64,000 nucleotides of DNA from Glycine soja (taxonomy: Eukaryota; Streptophyta; Magnoliopsida; Fabales; Fabaceae). Below, one piece after another: positions 21,823 to 35,454 of the stretch. The position numbers and the translations under genes are program-made. Under the pieces are notes generated by a model. The model ran no database searches. It was given only the letters and a program-made list of their open reading frames with translations, and was not told the DNA's origin. Position 1 is the first letter of the stretch; every line of letters begins with the position of its first letter. The stretch covers positions 2,048,958-2,112,957 of the forward strand of contig NC_041008.1 of assembly GCF_004193775.1 (NCBI RefSeq). Direction: 5' to 3'.

Positions 21823-24369
21823 TTATTCTGATTGCAGATGGCCAGCTTCCCGATAGCTCTCAACAGAATCAACGAGTGTTTCCTCCAGTGACCTGTATTT
21901 CCAACCCAACCTTTGCAGTTTCTCTGAGCTGAAACTTATGTAATCATCCACCTCAGTATACCTGCCACATAAGTGAAACTTATTGTTAAGCATGTAACTA
22001 CAAAATAGTATATATTAGCAGTTGTAATAACTCATCCCCTTCTATGTGAATTTGCATTATATAAAATCATACAAATTTAATGTAATTCGACCTAACATGG
22101 CTACATCCAGGGATAAGAATCAAGGATTTGCAAACATTAAAATACAACATTACAATACAGCTTCTGGAGGAAAAAGCTGCTGCTGCTGCAAACCTTCTCC
22201 TACTATCAACGCAATTTTTTACAACAAAATTGCAAACCGTTCAAACTTCTGTGTATAAAGTTGCAAACACTTCACGGTTGCAACATTACTAACATAATTT
22301 TCTCTCTCTTTCTCATGGCTCAATCGATTTGATGATACGAGTATTTAAGCTCGCAACAACTGACTTAACAAGTAACCCACTTCATATGCACTCATTTTTT
22401 CAGTTTGAAAAGTGCTTGCAACACACTTATTAGGTGAAATTCATGTAGAGCTAGCAAAGAGGGAGTAGGGCACACATCATTTAGTGGATTCCACGTAAAT
22501 TTCAACCAATAGTTAGAGTGTGTAACTAACATTCATATATCATACATATTCTAATAATAATTACAAAATTTGTATGTACATATAAAATAAGAAATTATCA
22601 ATAACAGCAGTTAAATCAAGAATTCAGACCAAACACAACAAGCTGGAGCTTGGGGTCATAAATAAGATTTCTATGCAGGTGCATCAAATCCAAAATAAGG
22701 GTCAAGACACATTTAGGTTGATACTTGGCTTATTACTACAACTTTCCTTTGTATTATAAATCAAGTGAAACTGAGAATCTTACTTCGCAGGGTATTTGTA
22801 GTTGGGATATATACTCTTTAGTTTCTCCAGCATATCCCGTGTCTTGATGGTATGTGAATGGCATATGTATCTCCCTTCTGCCTCAAGCTTCTCATAAGCC
22901 AAAAGTATTGCATCAGCTACATCTCGTACATCGACTATCCAACGGATCTTATTCTCCATTGAGTTGACACCTTCAATTTCAGACAAACCAAATAAACAAG
23001 CCCAATACTATGACTTTTTTATTATATGATAACTATGCTATTCTAAAGTATAAATCAAATTAATATATGGCGTCACTTTAAGTGTAGTGGCATGAAAGCT
23101 AGTGACACAGTGCAAAATCCCCAAGAAGGGCACAATCATGTTGACTAGACATGACACCTGTGTCAACCAAATTGACAAGGCCAAACTCAGAATTAATTCT
23201 GCACACCACTTTCACATGACCAAAAATGTTATGGAAGACATGTGATTACCATGTAAAGCAACAAGGCATTTGAACTACCATTGCACAGTAAGGAAATTAA
23301 TGTAAAGTAATAAGAATAATCTGATAAGGCAATAATGGTAGGCACCTTTTAAAAGTTTGAGGAGAGCCAGGCTACTTGCATTAACAGTGGTTGACTGTAA
23401 AATTGGCCCGAGAACAAGGGAAGGGCAAATGCTTACCACATCAAGGCCAGTTCTTTTGGCAAAGTCCAAGGCCTGCTCCTCCGCCTCTGTCTTGGAAAAA
23501 CAGTACCAGTTCTGGATCATAGGTGAGATATTTAGTTACATTAACACAAACATTCTTAATGATTGAAACTTGGCATATTTTGCAACCGAACGATCTGAAA
23601 TAAAATAGTATACCCCAACCAAAGACAATGCTACTAGCATCATAGAAATAAGACTAACGACAAGTAGGAGATATAAGATTGGCCCCAGTGGTTCGGAAAG
23701 GGTGAAGGGGGGGGAGAGGTCACGCGTTTGAATCCCCAACAAAACTAGCATTTGCCCATAAAAAAAGACTAACGACAAATACACATCATAATAAGCACAT
23801 ATGTAATAAATTTAGAGACCTGAGTTGTTTTGCAGTAATCTTTATCAGACCAATAGGACTCATCAATCACTTTATCTTTAGGCAAATTGGGGCTATTGGA
23901 AATAGCAGCTAAAGATGATACAAAGACAAGTCGTTGCACTTTAGCTTCAAGGCTAGCTTCAAGTACATTAGTTGTTCCTTTCACAGCAGGCTCAATCATT
24001 TCAACCTGCAGAAGAATTGATTAAATGACATACCTTTTTTATTGTTTTTGTAAGCAATGAAAGCCCAAAAGAAAGAATTGCCTGAGGGTTGGGAACACTG
24101 ATTGAGGGTACAGGGCAAGCAAGATGGAAAACTGCAGTGCATCCAGAAATTGCTGAGCGAAGAGATTCGTAGTTCAAGAGATCTGCCTTGAAGAGAGTGA
24201 GGTTTTCAGAAGCTCCGTGGAGTTTGAGCAAGTGTTCATATTTCTGAGTAGCAGGTTCAGGGTCTCTCACAGTTCCATGGACAATGTAGCCTTTGGAAAG
24301 AAGAAGCTTAACAAGCCAAGACGCTACGAATCCTCCAGCACCTGTTACACACACCTTCTTTGCTGCCAT
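21823..24369 (-). CDS. Cinnamoyl-CoA-reductase-like NAD(P)-dependent reductase
   Basis: Five exons on the minus strand (24369-24082, 24005-23820, 23511-23346, 22970-22784, 21961-21823) give 321 residues, typical of the extended short-chain reductases around CCR, DFR and phenylacetaldehyde reductase. The N-terminus has the nucleotide-binding [11 protein letters not shown]. The catalytic Tyr and Lys are Y161 and K165 in NWYCFSK. True lignin CCRs have NWYCYGK here, so this is better called CCR-like, with its substrate open. The start at MAAKK was chosen because it places the Rossmann motif near residue 9, as in relatives; an upstream ATG at 24393 would add eight residues. Intron 1 must use a GC donor (CAG|GCAATT, 76 nt), because the nearest good GT donor would leave only 28 nt. 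Intron 2 holds a SINE. Confidence 0.88.
23664..23764 (+). mobile_element. tRNA-derived SINE with 14-bp target duplication
   Basis: A ~101 bp insertion is flanked by identical direct repeats AAGACTAACGACAA at 23650-23663 and 23765-23778. Inside are an A-box-like GGCCCCAGTGG, a B-box-like GTTTGAATCCC spaced as in tRNA genes, and an A-rich end. This is the structure of a short tRNA-derived SINE on the plus strand, inserted in intron 2 of the minus-strand reductase gene. The perfect target duplication suggests a fairly recent insertion. Confidence 0.8.
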
Positions 24370-26808
24370 TGCTATCCAACCATGCAAACTCACACATCCG
24401 CTTATATTTTTCTCTCTCTAGTAATCAATAACTTGTTTGTAGTTATCCATATACTCCCCCGGTCCTTTTTTTTTTATTAAATCTTTAAGAATAAAAAATA
24501 ATATCATAAAATTTATAATAAATCTCTTTAATCCTCTGATCCTGTCTAATTATCTATTTCATACTAGTTACTTTGATTAATAATAATATCTTTTAAATTT
24601 TTATTTTTTTCAAAACCATGATAATTATTAAAATAATCAAAGTTAATAATAAGAGATTGGATTTTATAAAATAATCAAATTCACTTTCAATCTTATATAA
24701 TTAACAAGAAGTCTAACCACCTTGTTCAAGAAAAAAGAAAAGTCTAAACACCTTCTTATGATGTCATACATTTGTCATATGTATTTTTTCTTTCTTCTCT
24801 ATAGTCTATATCAAATGGTCAATCAATCTTTATTCTTTTATTATACGGTATATTGATAAATAATTGTGTATTTTATTGGAAAATGAGATTTTGTCAATAG
24901 CAACTCCTATTTGTGAGGGTCTTATAGCTTTTGTTTGAACGTCCCTTCGAATACTTGGAAGGTTAAAACAAACTTGTTACTTACTACTTAGTCATCTAAA
25001 GTAACTCCGTAATATGACAAGTAAAAGATTTAATGATGTAATATAATTCATTTTAATCTTACCTACCCAAGCGTGTCCTTTCATGGAAAAACCTGGACAT
25101 TTGGGAGACGCAATGCATTTGACAACCAAGAAGGATTTTAGAGATGCTTTAACAAACTACAATATATTGGTTGATTACACGTTTACGTCAATGTTAAACG
25201 TATAATTTTGGAATGCAAAATTATCACAAGCTTATATAAAAACATGTTATATTTTCTAATTATTTTTGTTAAAATTAATTTTAAAGTGTCGTGGTTTAAT
25301 TATTTTTACATGTTTCTATTGTAAAAATAAGTTAAAAATAAAATTTAATATAATTTTTTTTTCTAATGCAAAAACCATAAAGTTACCTCAAATTACATTA
25401 TTTGATATTTTAATGTGATTCGACATAAAACTTTCCCGTTTTCTTTCATTTTGAAATGAAAATGTGCCCACATGTACGTAGATAAAACCAAATAAATCAA
25501 CTGTAGAATTTTTTAAAATATAAAAACTCCAATTACCAAAAATAGAACAAAATATAAAACCAATATATCAACTGTTGAGTTATGAAAGGAGAATATTCCA
25601 CTTAAAAATACTATGCTGCTAACTTGAAATTAAATTGAAGTTGCGTTGTAAATAATAGGTTGTGATGATGGCTAGTGAACGAAAACAAAATTGCTTTCAC
25701 AACCAAATTATTTGTTTCCCATTATGTTGAGTAAGTGGAGTTCTAAGTTGGAAATTATTTAAGTTGAAGCTGTTGGGTCTTGCTGCGTTACGATGCAGAA
25801 AAAAGCGAATCAGTTTCAAGTGTAGAAACTGCCACTGCCAGGGAGAGAAGAAAAATCAGATGAGAAACTGTCCAACTATCCTCCCTTTTCTATTTCATTC
25901 CATATTGTCTTTATACATCTATATAACTGCACACATTGTCAAAACCTCCCAACTTACAACGTGTCTCTCCATCTAACGAAAATACCAATTATATTATAAA
26001 AAGACGAAAACAGAAACTATAAAATCAGTATTAAAAACAAACATAAGCCATTCTAAAATCTAAGTATTATGCATCAGTGTACAAAATCATTCCAAGTTGC
26101 ATGCCTGTTACGATTACGCTTGGGCCTCTCTTGCAGCTGCTGATCCTTTGACCCAATGTTCATTCACAGGCCCACTCGTGGCTACTGCTGTTTCATCTCT
26201 ACTCAATTCACTATCATGCTGTGTCAATAATTCTTATTTGTCAGGAGCAGTTTTTCTGTATTTTCTTAATATATCTACTACATGTTATTAGGATTGGTAC
26301 AAGGTGGGTGGGCAGCAGTTTAATTTACTGCTTGTAATGGCTATCTATGAGTCAAGTTGTTTTTCTGATTCAATAAGAATTCATTCTCAAAATGCTCGTC
26401 ATAGTTCTGCTTCAGGGTCAGATTTTTCTAAATACGATTCATGATATATTATTCAAATGGGAACGACAGCCAAAAACATGCAAAACAAACAACGCAAGGG
26501 AAATGAAAACATTTGTCATAAATTCAACCCAAGGCTGGTAAAAAATAATTAAATGGGCTGACCATCGTATCAATCCCCTCCTCGTACAGAAAGAAAAATG
26601 GAATACATCAGTAACTGATATGCGGATCATAGTTGTAAAAACCAGACCTGAAAAACCGGTGATTCAGCACTTGACCAGTTTGGTTTACACCCTGACTGAC
26701 CTGAACGAAACCTCCACAACCCAGCCAGCTTTCCATCAACCAGCTGATTTTCTTTTTCCATTTTGCTTATTTTGAGTTTTCTTTCATCTGACCACCAGAT
26801 ATGTGATC
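24370..26808. other. Intergenic region between the reductase and uS15m genes
   Basis: The two flanking genes are both on the minus strand. 24400-25700 is AT-rich with no feature. 26060-26400 is somewhat less A/T-biased and may be transcribed (a short frame at 26097-26291, AATAAG near 26370), but it shows no domain and is not called. 26640-26800 should be the 3' UTR of the ribosomal gene. Confidence 0.45.
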
Positions 26809-29056
26809 CTATGTCGCCGTACCAGATCGAGCTCTATAAATATGATCGGGATTATCACGTAGACCCAGCTTGGAGATAACAAAACAATAGGAATCCCAAT
26901 CAGTTCTTCTGAGGTATTTCAGTAATCTTTTTCTCCTCTGAACCATTGCTAGCAAACCTTTACGAGAATGAACATCCTAAAGCACAATAGAGTGAATAGA
27001 ATCAGGGATAAAGTATTGTATAGACTATATACCTAGTCTACCTTTACTTTGGATCAAGTGGACCCTACAAAAAAAAGACAGGGTCACACTGCATAGAACA
27101 AATCTGATCAGTTATGTTCAGAGTAAATTCGGACTGGTCAGCCATAGTATAGGATAGGCTGGTAAAATGACAAACAACAGCAAGATAAAACAAAGAACAC
27201 GATAAGTGAATGAGGAGAATATGCAGTCACCAATTCAAACTTCCATCTGTGAACACATTCAAGATTTTAACAGAAGCCATAACAGCATTTAATATATTTT
27301 CTCTGCTCTAGGAATCAAATGAAGCTAAAAATCAAACCATTCTCCATGTAAAACAAGTGAAACACTCAGATAATATAGGAAACTACAACTTTTAACAACT
27401 TCTGAATACAAATGGCATGGAAGCAAGCTAATCTCAAAAATCTCAAATCATATGCTTTTAGTTATGACAGAACATATAATACCAATACCAAATAAAGCTT
27501 GAAGCCAGACGAAATCAAGTTAAATCAATTGTTAGAAAAAAAATTTAAATGCAAGTCAAAGTTCTAACCTAAATAACAGAACATCCAACAAAGGTCATGC
27601 ATAATTGGTGTGTTTTCTTTTGTAATCATATGGCTATGCCTCATTGTACAGTCGTGGATCACAAACACAATAATAACGTATTTAAGAACAATGGCATACA
27701 AAGGGGCAACTCACCTTCTTGTGTAGAACTGCTGATAGATGCTTAATCTTTGTTGTGAGTTGTGCAACTGCATAACACATAACATCAACGGGATAGTATT
27801 AATTCCCTAACTAACTAACATTGTCATAAGCATCAACAAACAAGATAAATTAGAAATGATGACCTCAACTTCCACCAAGATCTATACTCCACACCAATAA
27901 GAAACAAACACACGGGTTGGAAGCCAGATAGATAAGCAAAACAAACATACATATCCCCCTCCTTCCAAATCCTACTTATGAAACAGTGCACAAATCAGTT
28001 AATGAAGAAATCCCCTTACTTTGAACACGCGCAGAACCGCAATCGGAGTCGGACATTTTAAACTCATCTCTAACCTTGGCAAGCTCGATTTTCAACTTCT
28101 CGGAGGAGGACATATTATCCGGATGAAAGTACTGGAAGATAAAGACAAGAACATTAGGACATCAAACTAATAAACACACGAGACAATGAATGAAACGAAG
28201 ATATAATGATTGCCTTTTCAACAAGGTGGGGTTTGGGAGGGTCGAGGGAGAAGGTTGGAGTCCCATTCAAGTGGCTCAATATACTAAGTCCCTGGCGTGA
28301 AGCTTTCTTAGCGGCCTCAGTTTGATTTTGATCCAACTGAGCGAGGGATCCTCTGACATGATCTAGCACAGCTTTATTGAAACCGTATTGGGTATTGGAA
28401 TGGGCTTGCTTCTCCACCTCCTCCTCCTCCATCTTCCTCAACCTTCTAAGCCTCTCACTCAACTCCCTCACAGAAAACCAATCATTTCTCATTCCCTCCG
28501 GCCTCAACATCCTCAATTTCTCCCCCAAATCATCCACGCTGTAAGTCCTCAAGAACGACAACGACGACGACGACGACGCTGGAGAGCCGTCGCTGCTCAC
28601 TTCCTTCCCCAAAAAGGAGCCGCTGGTGGTGGAAGGCATTGGGCGCGACCAGGTTTGGGTGGTCTGGGCGGCGGGCTTGATGTTTTTTAGGCTGTCGCGA
28701 ATGGAATTGAAGTTGAAGGAAGAGGAGTTGGGCGGGTTCCGGTTCATGTTTTCCTGGTAGATTTTCTGGAACGAGATTTGCTGCTGCTGCGGCGGAGGCG
28801 CGGTGGTCCGGGCGCGGAATTCATGGAGGTTTTTGTTGATCTCGTCGCGGAAATTCGAGGAGCGCGGGGTGTTTGAAGGAGAGGGAGAGGATTCTTTGAA
28901 ATTGTTTTTGATTTCACTGAAGAGGTCAGAGAAAGGAGAATTGGAGTTGGAGTTGGAGTTGGAATTGGAATTGGAGGTGGAGAATAACACGATATGAGAA
29001 GAAGGGTGGTTCCCTTTGCTTCTGCTTCTGCTTCCAAGACGGAGAACAATGGCCAT
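26809..29056 (-). CDS. Mitochondrial ribosomal protein uS15 (S15)
   Basis: Four exons on the minus strand (29056-28214, 28131-28020, 27767-27715, 26976-26809) give about 391 residues. The C-terminal ~110 residues are the S15 domain that binds small-subunit r[23 protein letters not shown], then [20 protein letters not shown], and finally [13 protein letters not shown] with [15 protein letters not shown] long N-terminal extension (~280 residues) begins with an Arg/Ser-rich presequence and low-complexity Ser/Asn and Gln runs. This is usual for the plant mitochondrial form, and chloroplast or bacterial S15 lack it. Intron 1 has a GC donor (AAG|GCAATC, 82 nt), and exon phases match across all junctions. 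It is a component of the mitoribosomal small subunit. Confidence 0.9.
28940..28977 (+). repeat. Hexanucleotide repeat coding for Ser-Asn in uS15m
   Basis: GGAGTT and GGAATT units repeat about six times on the plus strand. Read on the minus strand they encode an alternating Asn-Ser run in the N-terminal extension near residue 30. The six-base unit keeps frame, so length variation would be tolerated. Confidence 0.85.
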
Positions 29057-32000
29057 CGCTAATGTGAAGGTTGCTGCGACGACGTTTTCCTCCGCAGGGT
29101 TTCGTTAGGGTTTTGTTTAGGTGTGACTGGGCTACTGAGTCGGGAACTTCATACTCGCTCGTGCAATGTTTTTTTTTTTTTTTTGCTAGGGTAATTGGGT
29201 GATAAACTAATAATGTTAAACTCGTGTAAATTTTTAACAAATTCATACTTAAATACTTTTTAATGTAATTAAATTTATTTTTTTGTTTTTTCTTATAAAA
29301 TTATTTTTTATTTTTAATCTTTTGTAAATTATATTTATTTTATTTTTCATTTTTAAAATACTTTACCTAATGTTTTAAATAGTAAAAAAATACTATCTAA
29401 CATATTATACGGATTGAAATTACAAAATTTATGTGCATACGGTACTTTAAAAAAAAAATAAGAAAGAGATTTGTGTATTGTGGTTGTACATGTAATACTG
29501 GGGTTTAATTTTCTTACGTTAATTTAGAACTATTATACTTTAGCTGAAAATCCACTTAATAATAACCAAATTTATTGTTGCAATAAATATAAAATGTGGT
29601 TTTTTAAAGAGATAAAATAAGTAGTTATTAATTTGCAGTAAAAAAAAGTAGTTATTAATTTGCAATGAGATTTCTTCCTTGTGTTTCTTAGGTGTATAGA
29701 CTTGTAACAACAAAATAACATAATGTGGTATGGTTATTTATCCTTTAAGCATGTAGTTGTATGTTCGTTTCATTGTTCTATATATGAAAAAAAGTATGTT
29801 AAAAGAAATTGCTGGCAATTTCACGTGTACCAGCAATTTCACGATTTCCCCATTTTAACTTTCCGTAAAAGTTAGTTGATCTGTAAGTATTTTTTTAAAA
29901 TAAAATTTCAAAAATAAGTAATGGTCTAAGCAGAGTTAAATTTGTGGTTTTCAATTTATTAGTAGGATGCCCCTAATCAATCGAGCTAATAGGTTAATTA
30001 TATTATAAAATAAATAATATTGTTATATATAATATTAAAAATTTCTAATGTATATTTAATATGCATGTAAATTTAAATAATATATTTTATGACAATTAAT
30101 TTTAATATAACTCATATGAATTATTTAATCTGGATATTTTTTTATAAATAAAAAAATATTTACTATTAAAAAAATTAATTTATTAAATTAAAAAAATACT
30201 TATAAATCACATAATCCTTATGAATCGTACGACTTATTTATTAGACTCATACAGATTAATTAATCCACGAGACTTACGGATTAACTATTTCGTCATCCTT
30301 TTACCAAAGGATAAGATAGGAAAATCATAAAATTACTCTATGTATCAACGGTGCACGTAACAATGCCCAAGGTTGTAACACACAATAAAAAGCCTAAAGG
30401 AAACTGGAAACAATCTCCAATAAATGAGCAAATGTGCATATGCGGACGGTTATTTTTTATTCTATTTTTTGACAGCACTGATTATATAGAAGAAATATCT
30501 AAAGTATTAAAAGATAAATTTATATATGATTAAATTGGAATAGGAGAGTGTGAATAGCACTTAGTTAATAAAAGCAAATTTTTATATAAAAAAAAACAAT
30601 AAATTAGTGAATTTGGACAAATTAGATTGAGCGTATGGTCGTAGATAAACCAATTTATCTAAAACTTACTTAATTGAGTTAACCAACTTAAGGTAAATTT
30701 AGGGGGGATAAAATATAGTTATTTAGGTTTAACTGAAGCTCGATTAATAGAGTCAAATTAGTGAATTACTGTGGAAAGAAATTTTATTTTTAAGTCATGC
30801 GATGGGTGGAATCACTCCCATTCTTAAGGGTGTGTTGGGTAGGAAGAGAAGAAATAGAGGAAGAGGATGAAGGTAAGTAAGAAAAAAAGAAAAGAGACAT
30901 AAGTGAGAAATAAAAGTTGTTTGACTAATAAGAAAGAAAAAAAGTAACAGAAAAATATTTGAATTAAAGTGATTTAGTGAAAAAAATAATAATATTTTGA
31001 TAATATTGCAAGCACAATACTTTTTTTTTTTTTAGCATTTCTTCGCATTTTAGAGATGAAAGCATGGGACCCATTGGTACTTTAAATATTTTGAGGCTAT
31101 TTCACCTTGCCAAACCACAACAGAAAAACAGCATATTCTAGACACTTCTTCACCTTTCTTTCTCCCTCTGGTCTATTTCGGTTCTAACAAACACAGGGTA
31201 ATAAAAACAAAAACTTGGTAGACATTGTCATGAATGAAATTTAAAGCGGATCAATAATCACAACTTCAAAGATATAAAGTTCATGATTAAGAAAAACAGA
31301 AGAAAGATTATGAGTTTAAATTTTTCTAACTAATATTTTTAATAAAATTAATAAATTAACATTTAATGATAAAAAGGATAGTCACAACTTCCTGTCATAC
31401 ATTAAAAAAAAAAATCTAATGGTAGGAAGACAATTTTGCTTGAAAGTAAGATACACAAGATTTACATAATTTTGAATGCTGGAGGCAACTTAAAGCCCTT
31501 GTGTGGTGTATGATCAGGTAAATTATTTATCTTAATTCTTAAACTATGTAAAACTAACTCAGTCTCACTAGGCATAAGTATACTCTATGAAATTAATAAA
31601 TTGTTTGCGTACTTGATTTATTATGGATTGACTCTTTAAAACTTTCTGGAATTGATCGGGTGTATGATTATTGACCGCTTGAGTTGTGAATGTTTCTAAT
31701 TGAGTTTGTCACATGCATATATAATAGTAGGAACTTTAGATTAAAATTGGATTCATTCAAAGATGCAAAACTACTGATGTTGTCAAGTAGAGAACAGTAG
31801 TACGTGACACCTATTAATGGTGAGTTGTGAATTTATAATAAGATTTTGATACTCTTAAATAATACTACAAACTCTAACTAGATTCGACTTTGCTCATACA
31901 ACTATTGCTTATCATGGATGCGAATTTTGTAGTAGAGGCCTAATAACTTAAGAAAGTTTGATGTACATGTCATTCGACAGAAGGCTAGAGGATCGCGACA

Positions 32001-32470
32001 TTGGATCATGATTAAGACAGTTTATATATGCATTAATGTTCCTAATGAATTATTACATTTATCTATAATCAGTGTATTATTGCTCTGAATGTTGTAGCTT
32101 TGGTTTATGAATAATCTAACTAACGTTGTTTCTATTCCAAATTAAGGTGGATATGAATGTTGATTTGCTTGCAGACGGTTAGTGGTACGTTCGAAAGGGA
32201 TTTTCTTTCTTTCTAATATATGTCTCAAGTGATGTTTTTCCTATTATGTGACTGATAAGATTTCAGACACAAGATTGAACAAATCACTACAAAATGTAAA
32301 GTAATATAATAGTATCAATTATTAATATTATGTACACATGCATAATAAATTATAAATATAATATAATATTATTTATTTTCTCATAAAATAAATTTTAATA
32401 ATTATTTACTAAAAATATAAAATAATTTTATACCTTCATTAAATTACAAATCTTCATTATCATCATTACA

Positions 32471-32806
32471 AGTATAAAGTACTGCAAATCTAAATCTATA
32501 TTATCATATACCAATTCAATTTAACCAACCCAACACGTAATTCTCAGTAAAGTTCATTAAGATGAAATTGACAAACTTTGAAAATTAAATTATTATTAGA
32601 AGTTTAATTATTTCATAATTAATCAGAAATATATTTTTTAATGGTAATATAAGTTACTTCTTTAATTCTGTCGATCTTGAAAATTACCGTTGAAATATGT
32701 GCACAAAAGAACAAAACTAATTATATAGAATATCAAATGCATATTTTTTTTCATTTTTAAAATAAATATTTATTTTTAACCTTTTAAGAATTTTTCTAAA
32801 GATAAA
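32471..32806 (+). repeat. Dispersed ~330 bp repeat, copy 1
   Basis: Copies at 32471, 32983 and 37546 align along their whole length in the same orientation. Shared landmarks are AAAGTACTGCAAATCT (or near) at the start, CATAATTAATCAG in the middle, TTGAAATATGTG later, and TTTTTCTAAA at the end. They have diverged by many substitutions and small indels. The family is not recognised. Confidence 0.75.
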
Positions 32807-32982
32807 TATTTTTACCTCTTAAATATATATATGATTAAGAGTTTTATCTTCAAGTTTAAATGTATGAAAAATATATTTGAAAGAAGGTATATTAACTCCC
32901 TAAACTCCGATCGTATCTATCATTAAATTTCATAAATATGATGTATTTTTTGTATTTTATTATCTAAAAAAATTTCAGCACA

Positions 32983-33328
32983 TGTATAAAGTATTGCAAA
33001 TCTATATCTAAATTATCATTCCTCTTTCATTCAAACTAACCCAAGTACCCATCACCAAATTTAATTGGTAAAGTTCAAAAAATTGAAATAGACAATATTT
33101 GAAATTTAGATTATTATAGGAAGTTTATTACATAATTAATCAGAAATTTTTTTCACGGCAGAAAAAGTTATTTCTTTACTTCTTCTCGTCTTGAATATTA
33201 CAGTTGAAATATGTGGATAAAAGAATAAAACTAATCATATAGAATATTAAAAGCGTGTTTAATTTTTTTTCACTTTAAAATCAACTATTTTTTTTTAAAC
33301 TTTTTAAGAGTTTTTCTAAAACAAACAA
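32983..33328 (+). repeat. Dispersed ~330 bp repeat, copy 2
   Basis: Second copy of the unit described at 32471, starting 512 bp later in the same direction. It ends just before a short AAT-type run (CATAATAATAAC), at the place where copy 3 carries a long AAT microsatellite. Confidence 0.75.
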
Positions 33329-33837
33329 ATCATAATAATAACATTAATGTCTTTAGTTTAAGTTAAAATAATCCGTGTATTGTAAATAATAAATTACCTA
33401 TTTTAATTTAAACATAATTTGTAATTAAAAAACTTGTAAAATAATCAATATATTATGATTTAGTACATATGTATTAAACTAAATTTTAATTTATTAATAA
33501 TATTTTTTTAAAATGAAAATGGAATACATAAATAAGAAACGGGATGTTGCTAGGTGCACCCAACAATTATATGAATGGGTCATATTGCCCTTATAATAAA
33601 ATATTTTAAAAAAGCTTAATGTTTTTCTTCTTTCGCCTTCTGCCATTATCGCTTGTTGCTCAAGTTTTTTGGTGTGTTTGCTGTGTCTGTCGTCGAGGTT
33701 AGTATTTTGTATCTCACCTCCCTTTTTATCTGCTAGTATAATGTAGTTTAGGGTGGTTTTAGGGTAGGAGACGAAGAGCTTTTTGGTCTGGGAATCCATT
33801 GGAGAGAGAGGTAGGAGACAAAGAGCTTTTTGGAACA

Positions 33838-33955
33838 CGAAAGAACGTTCTTCCGTACACCTTTGGGTGTGAAAATTGTTTATACAGAAGAAAGTTCTTT
33901 CGTATGGTCTCACGGAAGAAGTCCTTCCGTATGAACATACGGAATAACCTTATTC
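33838..33955. repeat. Left palindrome cluster of the TIR element
   Basis: Four imperfect ~20-bp palindromes in about 120 bp, variants of ACGGAAGAAC/GTTCTTCCGT (for example CGAAAGAACGTTCTTCCGTA and ACGGAATAACCTTATTCCGT). They belong to the same family as the larger cluster at 35455. Confidence 0.75.
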
Positions 33956-34179
33956 CGTAACACAGCTTTCACCAAAGATATATTAGTATGTCGTTGTTGC
34001 GTGCAATGAAAGCCAAACTTATTATTTAAGATGCTCCTATTTTGTCTGGTCACATTCATAGAAAAAAAACTTGAGTATATGTCTATTAATCTGTTCACCT
34101 GAACTGCAACAAAACAAGTAAAGAATGTGATTAATAACCTGAACTCGATCAAGGCTTGCCTCAGCAAATAGAAGCAAAT

Positions 34180-34259
34180 CATATGGCTAGTTACTTCTTT
34201 AAAATGAGACAGCTTCGTTATGTCTTATCTGACATATGGCTAGTTACTTCTTTAAAATG
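34180..34259 (+). repeat. 27-bp direct repeat, period 53 bp
   Basis: The 27-mer that starts CATATGGCTAGTTACTTCTT and ends AAAATG occurs identically at 34180-34206 and 34233-34259, inside the TIR element. This is a recent local duplication. Confidence 0.85.
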
Positions 34260-35454
34260 CTTTAAAGAAATAGTAGAAGTATGAAAAAATCAAAATTCAA
34301 CTTTAATTCCTTCATGGTAATTGCCGTTAATTAGCCTCTTAACCTTTTGTAGGTGCTCATGATTTATGAAATGTTGTCTATGGCTTTTGAACCTCATCAA
34401 AATATATGGATGTGACATGTCTATAATTTTTAACCAAATTGAGAGCTTTTAGTTCTTGTGTGATGCTATATAAACATGGTGAGAACAGCCAAAGCATAAT
34501 AAGCTGGCACCCAAGAATCCTTCTTCCATTAACAATCATATCCACTCTTTAATTGTTCACAACAATCTTCCCATTAAACCTCGCAAACACCGTGAAAAGC
34601 ATGATTGGAACAAAATTTAACAGTAGCCCAAAATACATATTTTATATATATATATATATAATATTTATAAATGTTTTTACAAGATGCACAACATACTGAT
34701 AGTCATGATTATACCAAAAAACACAATTTACATAAACTATGCAGATTACAATAATGAAATCATCCAAGGGTATCTTCTGTCCTTATTTAAAATATTTTAT
34801 ATTATATTCATTAACTGGTAGACAAAACATGAAACAGAATCATCCATATCAAAATTCTCTATACATCGAACTATCATACGTCTATTGATCTGAACAATCA
34901 ACATGGCTTTCATTCACACCACATTGTTGTTCATCATCAAAATCTATATCTAATTCTCCATACATCAAACTATCATACGTTCATTGATCTTCGTCCATCT
35001 TAACGAAAACTCAAAAAAAAGTTGTGCATCATCCACAACTTCATCCAAACTATAACTATCCACTCATTCAACATTTTAACAATCCATTGATTAAATATTT
35101 TACGACCTAATTTTTATCAATTAATTCAACATTTTACTACCAAATTTCGACATCGTAACTACCTACCTAAATAAATTGTCAAATATATACATGATACAAA
35201 AAAATACCAACTAATTAAATATTTTGTTACCTATTTTCATAATTATTACTACACAAATAAACTCACAAAAATCAAATAATTCATTTTACTACCTAATTTT
35301 CTTGACTAATTCAACATTTAACTACCTAATTTGAACATCATAACTACCTAAATAAAACCTACCAACTAATTTAATATATATTCTACATACTTTATAAATC
35401 TATCCCAATTTAAAATATTAACATTTAATCTTAAAAAAAAAACAAAAAAAATAC

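Larger units (their letters stand above)
29057..33532. other. Long AT-rich intergenic region
   Basis: About 4.5 kb with no gene. A possible hAT-like end (GGGTGTGTTGGG near 30830) and an approximately complementary end near 31195 were seen, without a matching target duplication. Two copies of a ~330 bp repeat occupy 32471-32806 and 32983-33328 (separate entries). The rest is A/T-rich sequence with no structure that could be supported. Confidence 0.5.

Noticed and set aside
23680..23765. Functional tRNA gene
   Set aside because: A- and B-box-like motifs are present, but no cloverleaf stems are seen and the segment has SINE features (A-rich end, target duplication).
24006..24034. GT donor at 24033 for intron 1 of the CCR-like gene
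   Set aside because: It would leave a 28-nt intron, below what plants splice, and would add 16 residues absent from the family.
26097..26291. 64-residue frame downstream of uS15m
   Set aside because: No family resemblance, no intron or promoter support; at most part of a non-coding transcript.
30828..31200. hAT-like element with GGGTGTGTT-type ends
   Set aside because: The ends are only loosely complementary and the flanking 8 bp do not match.
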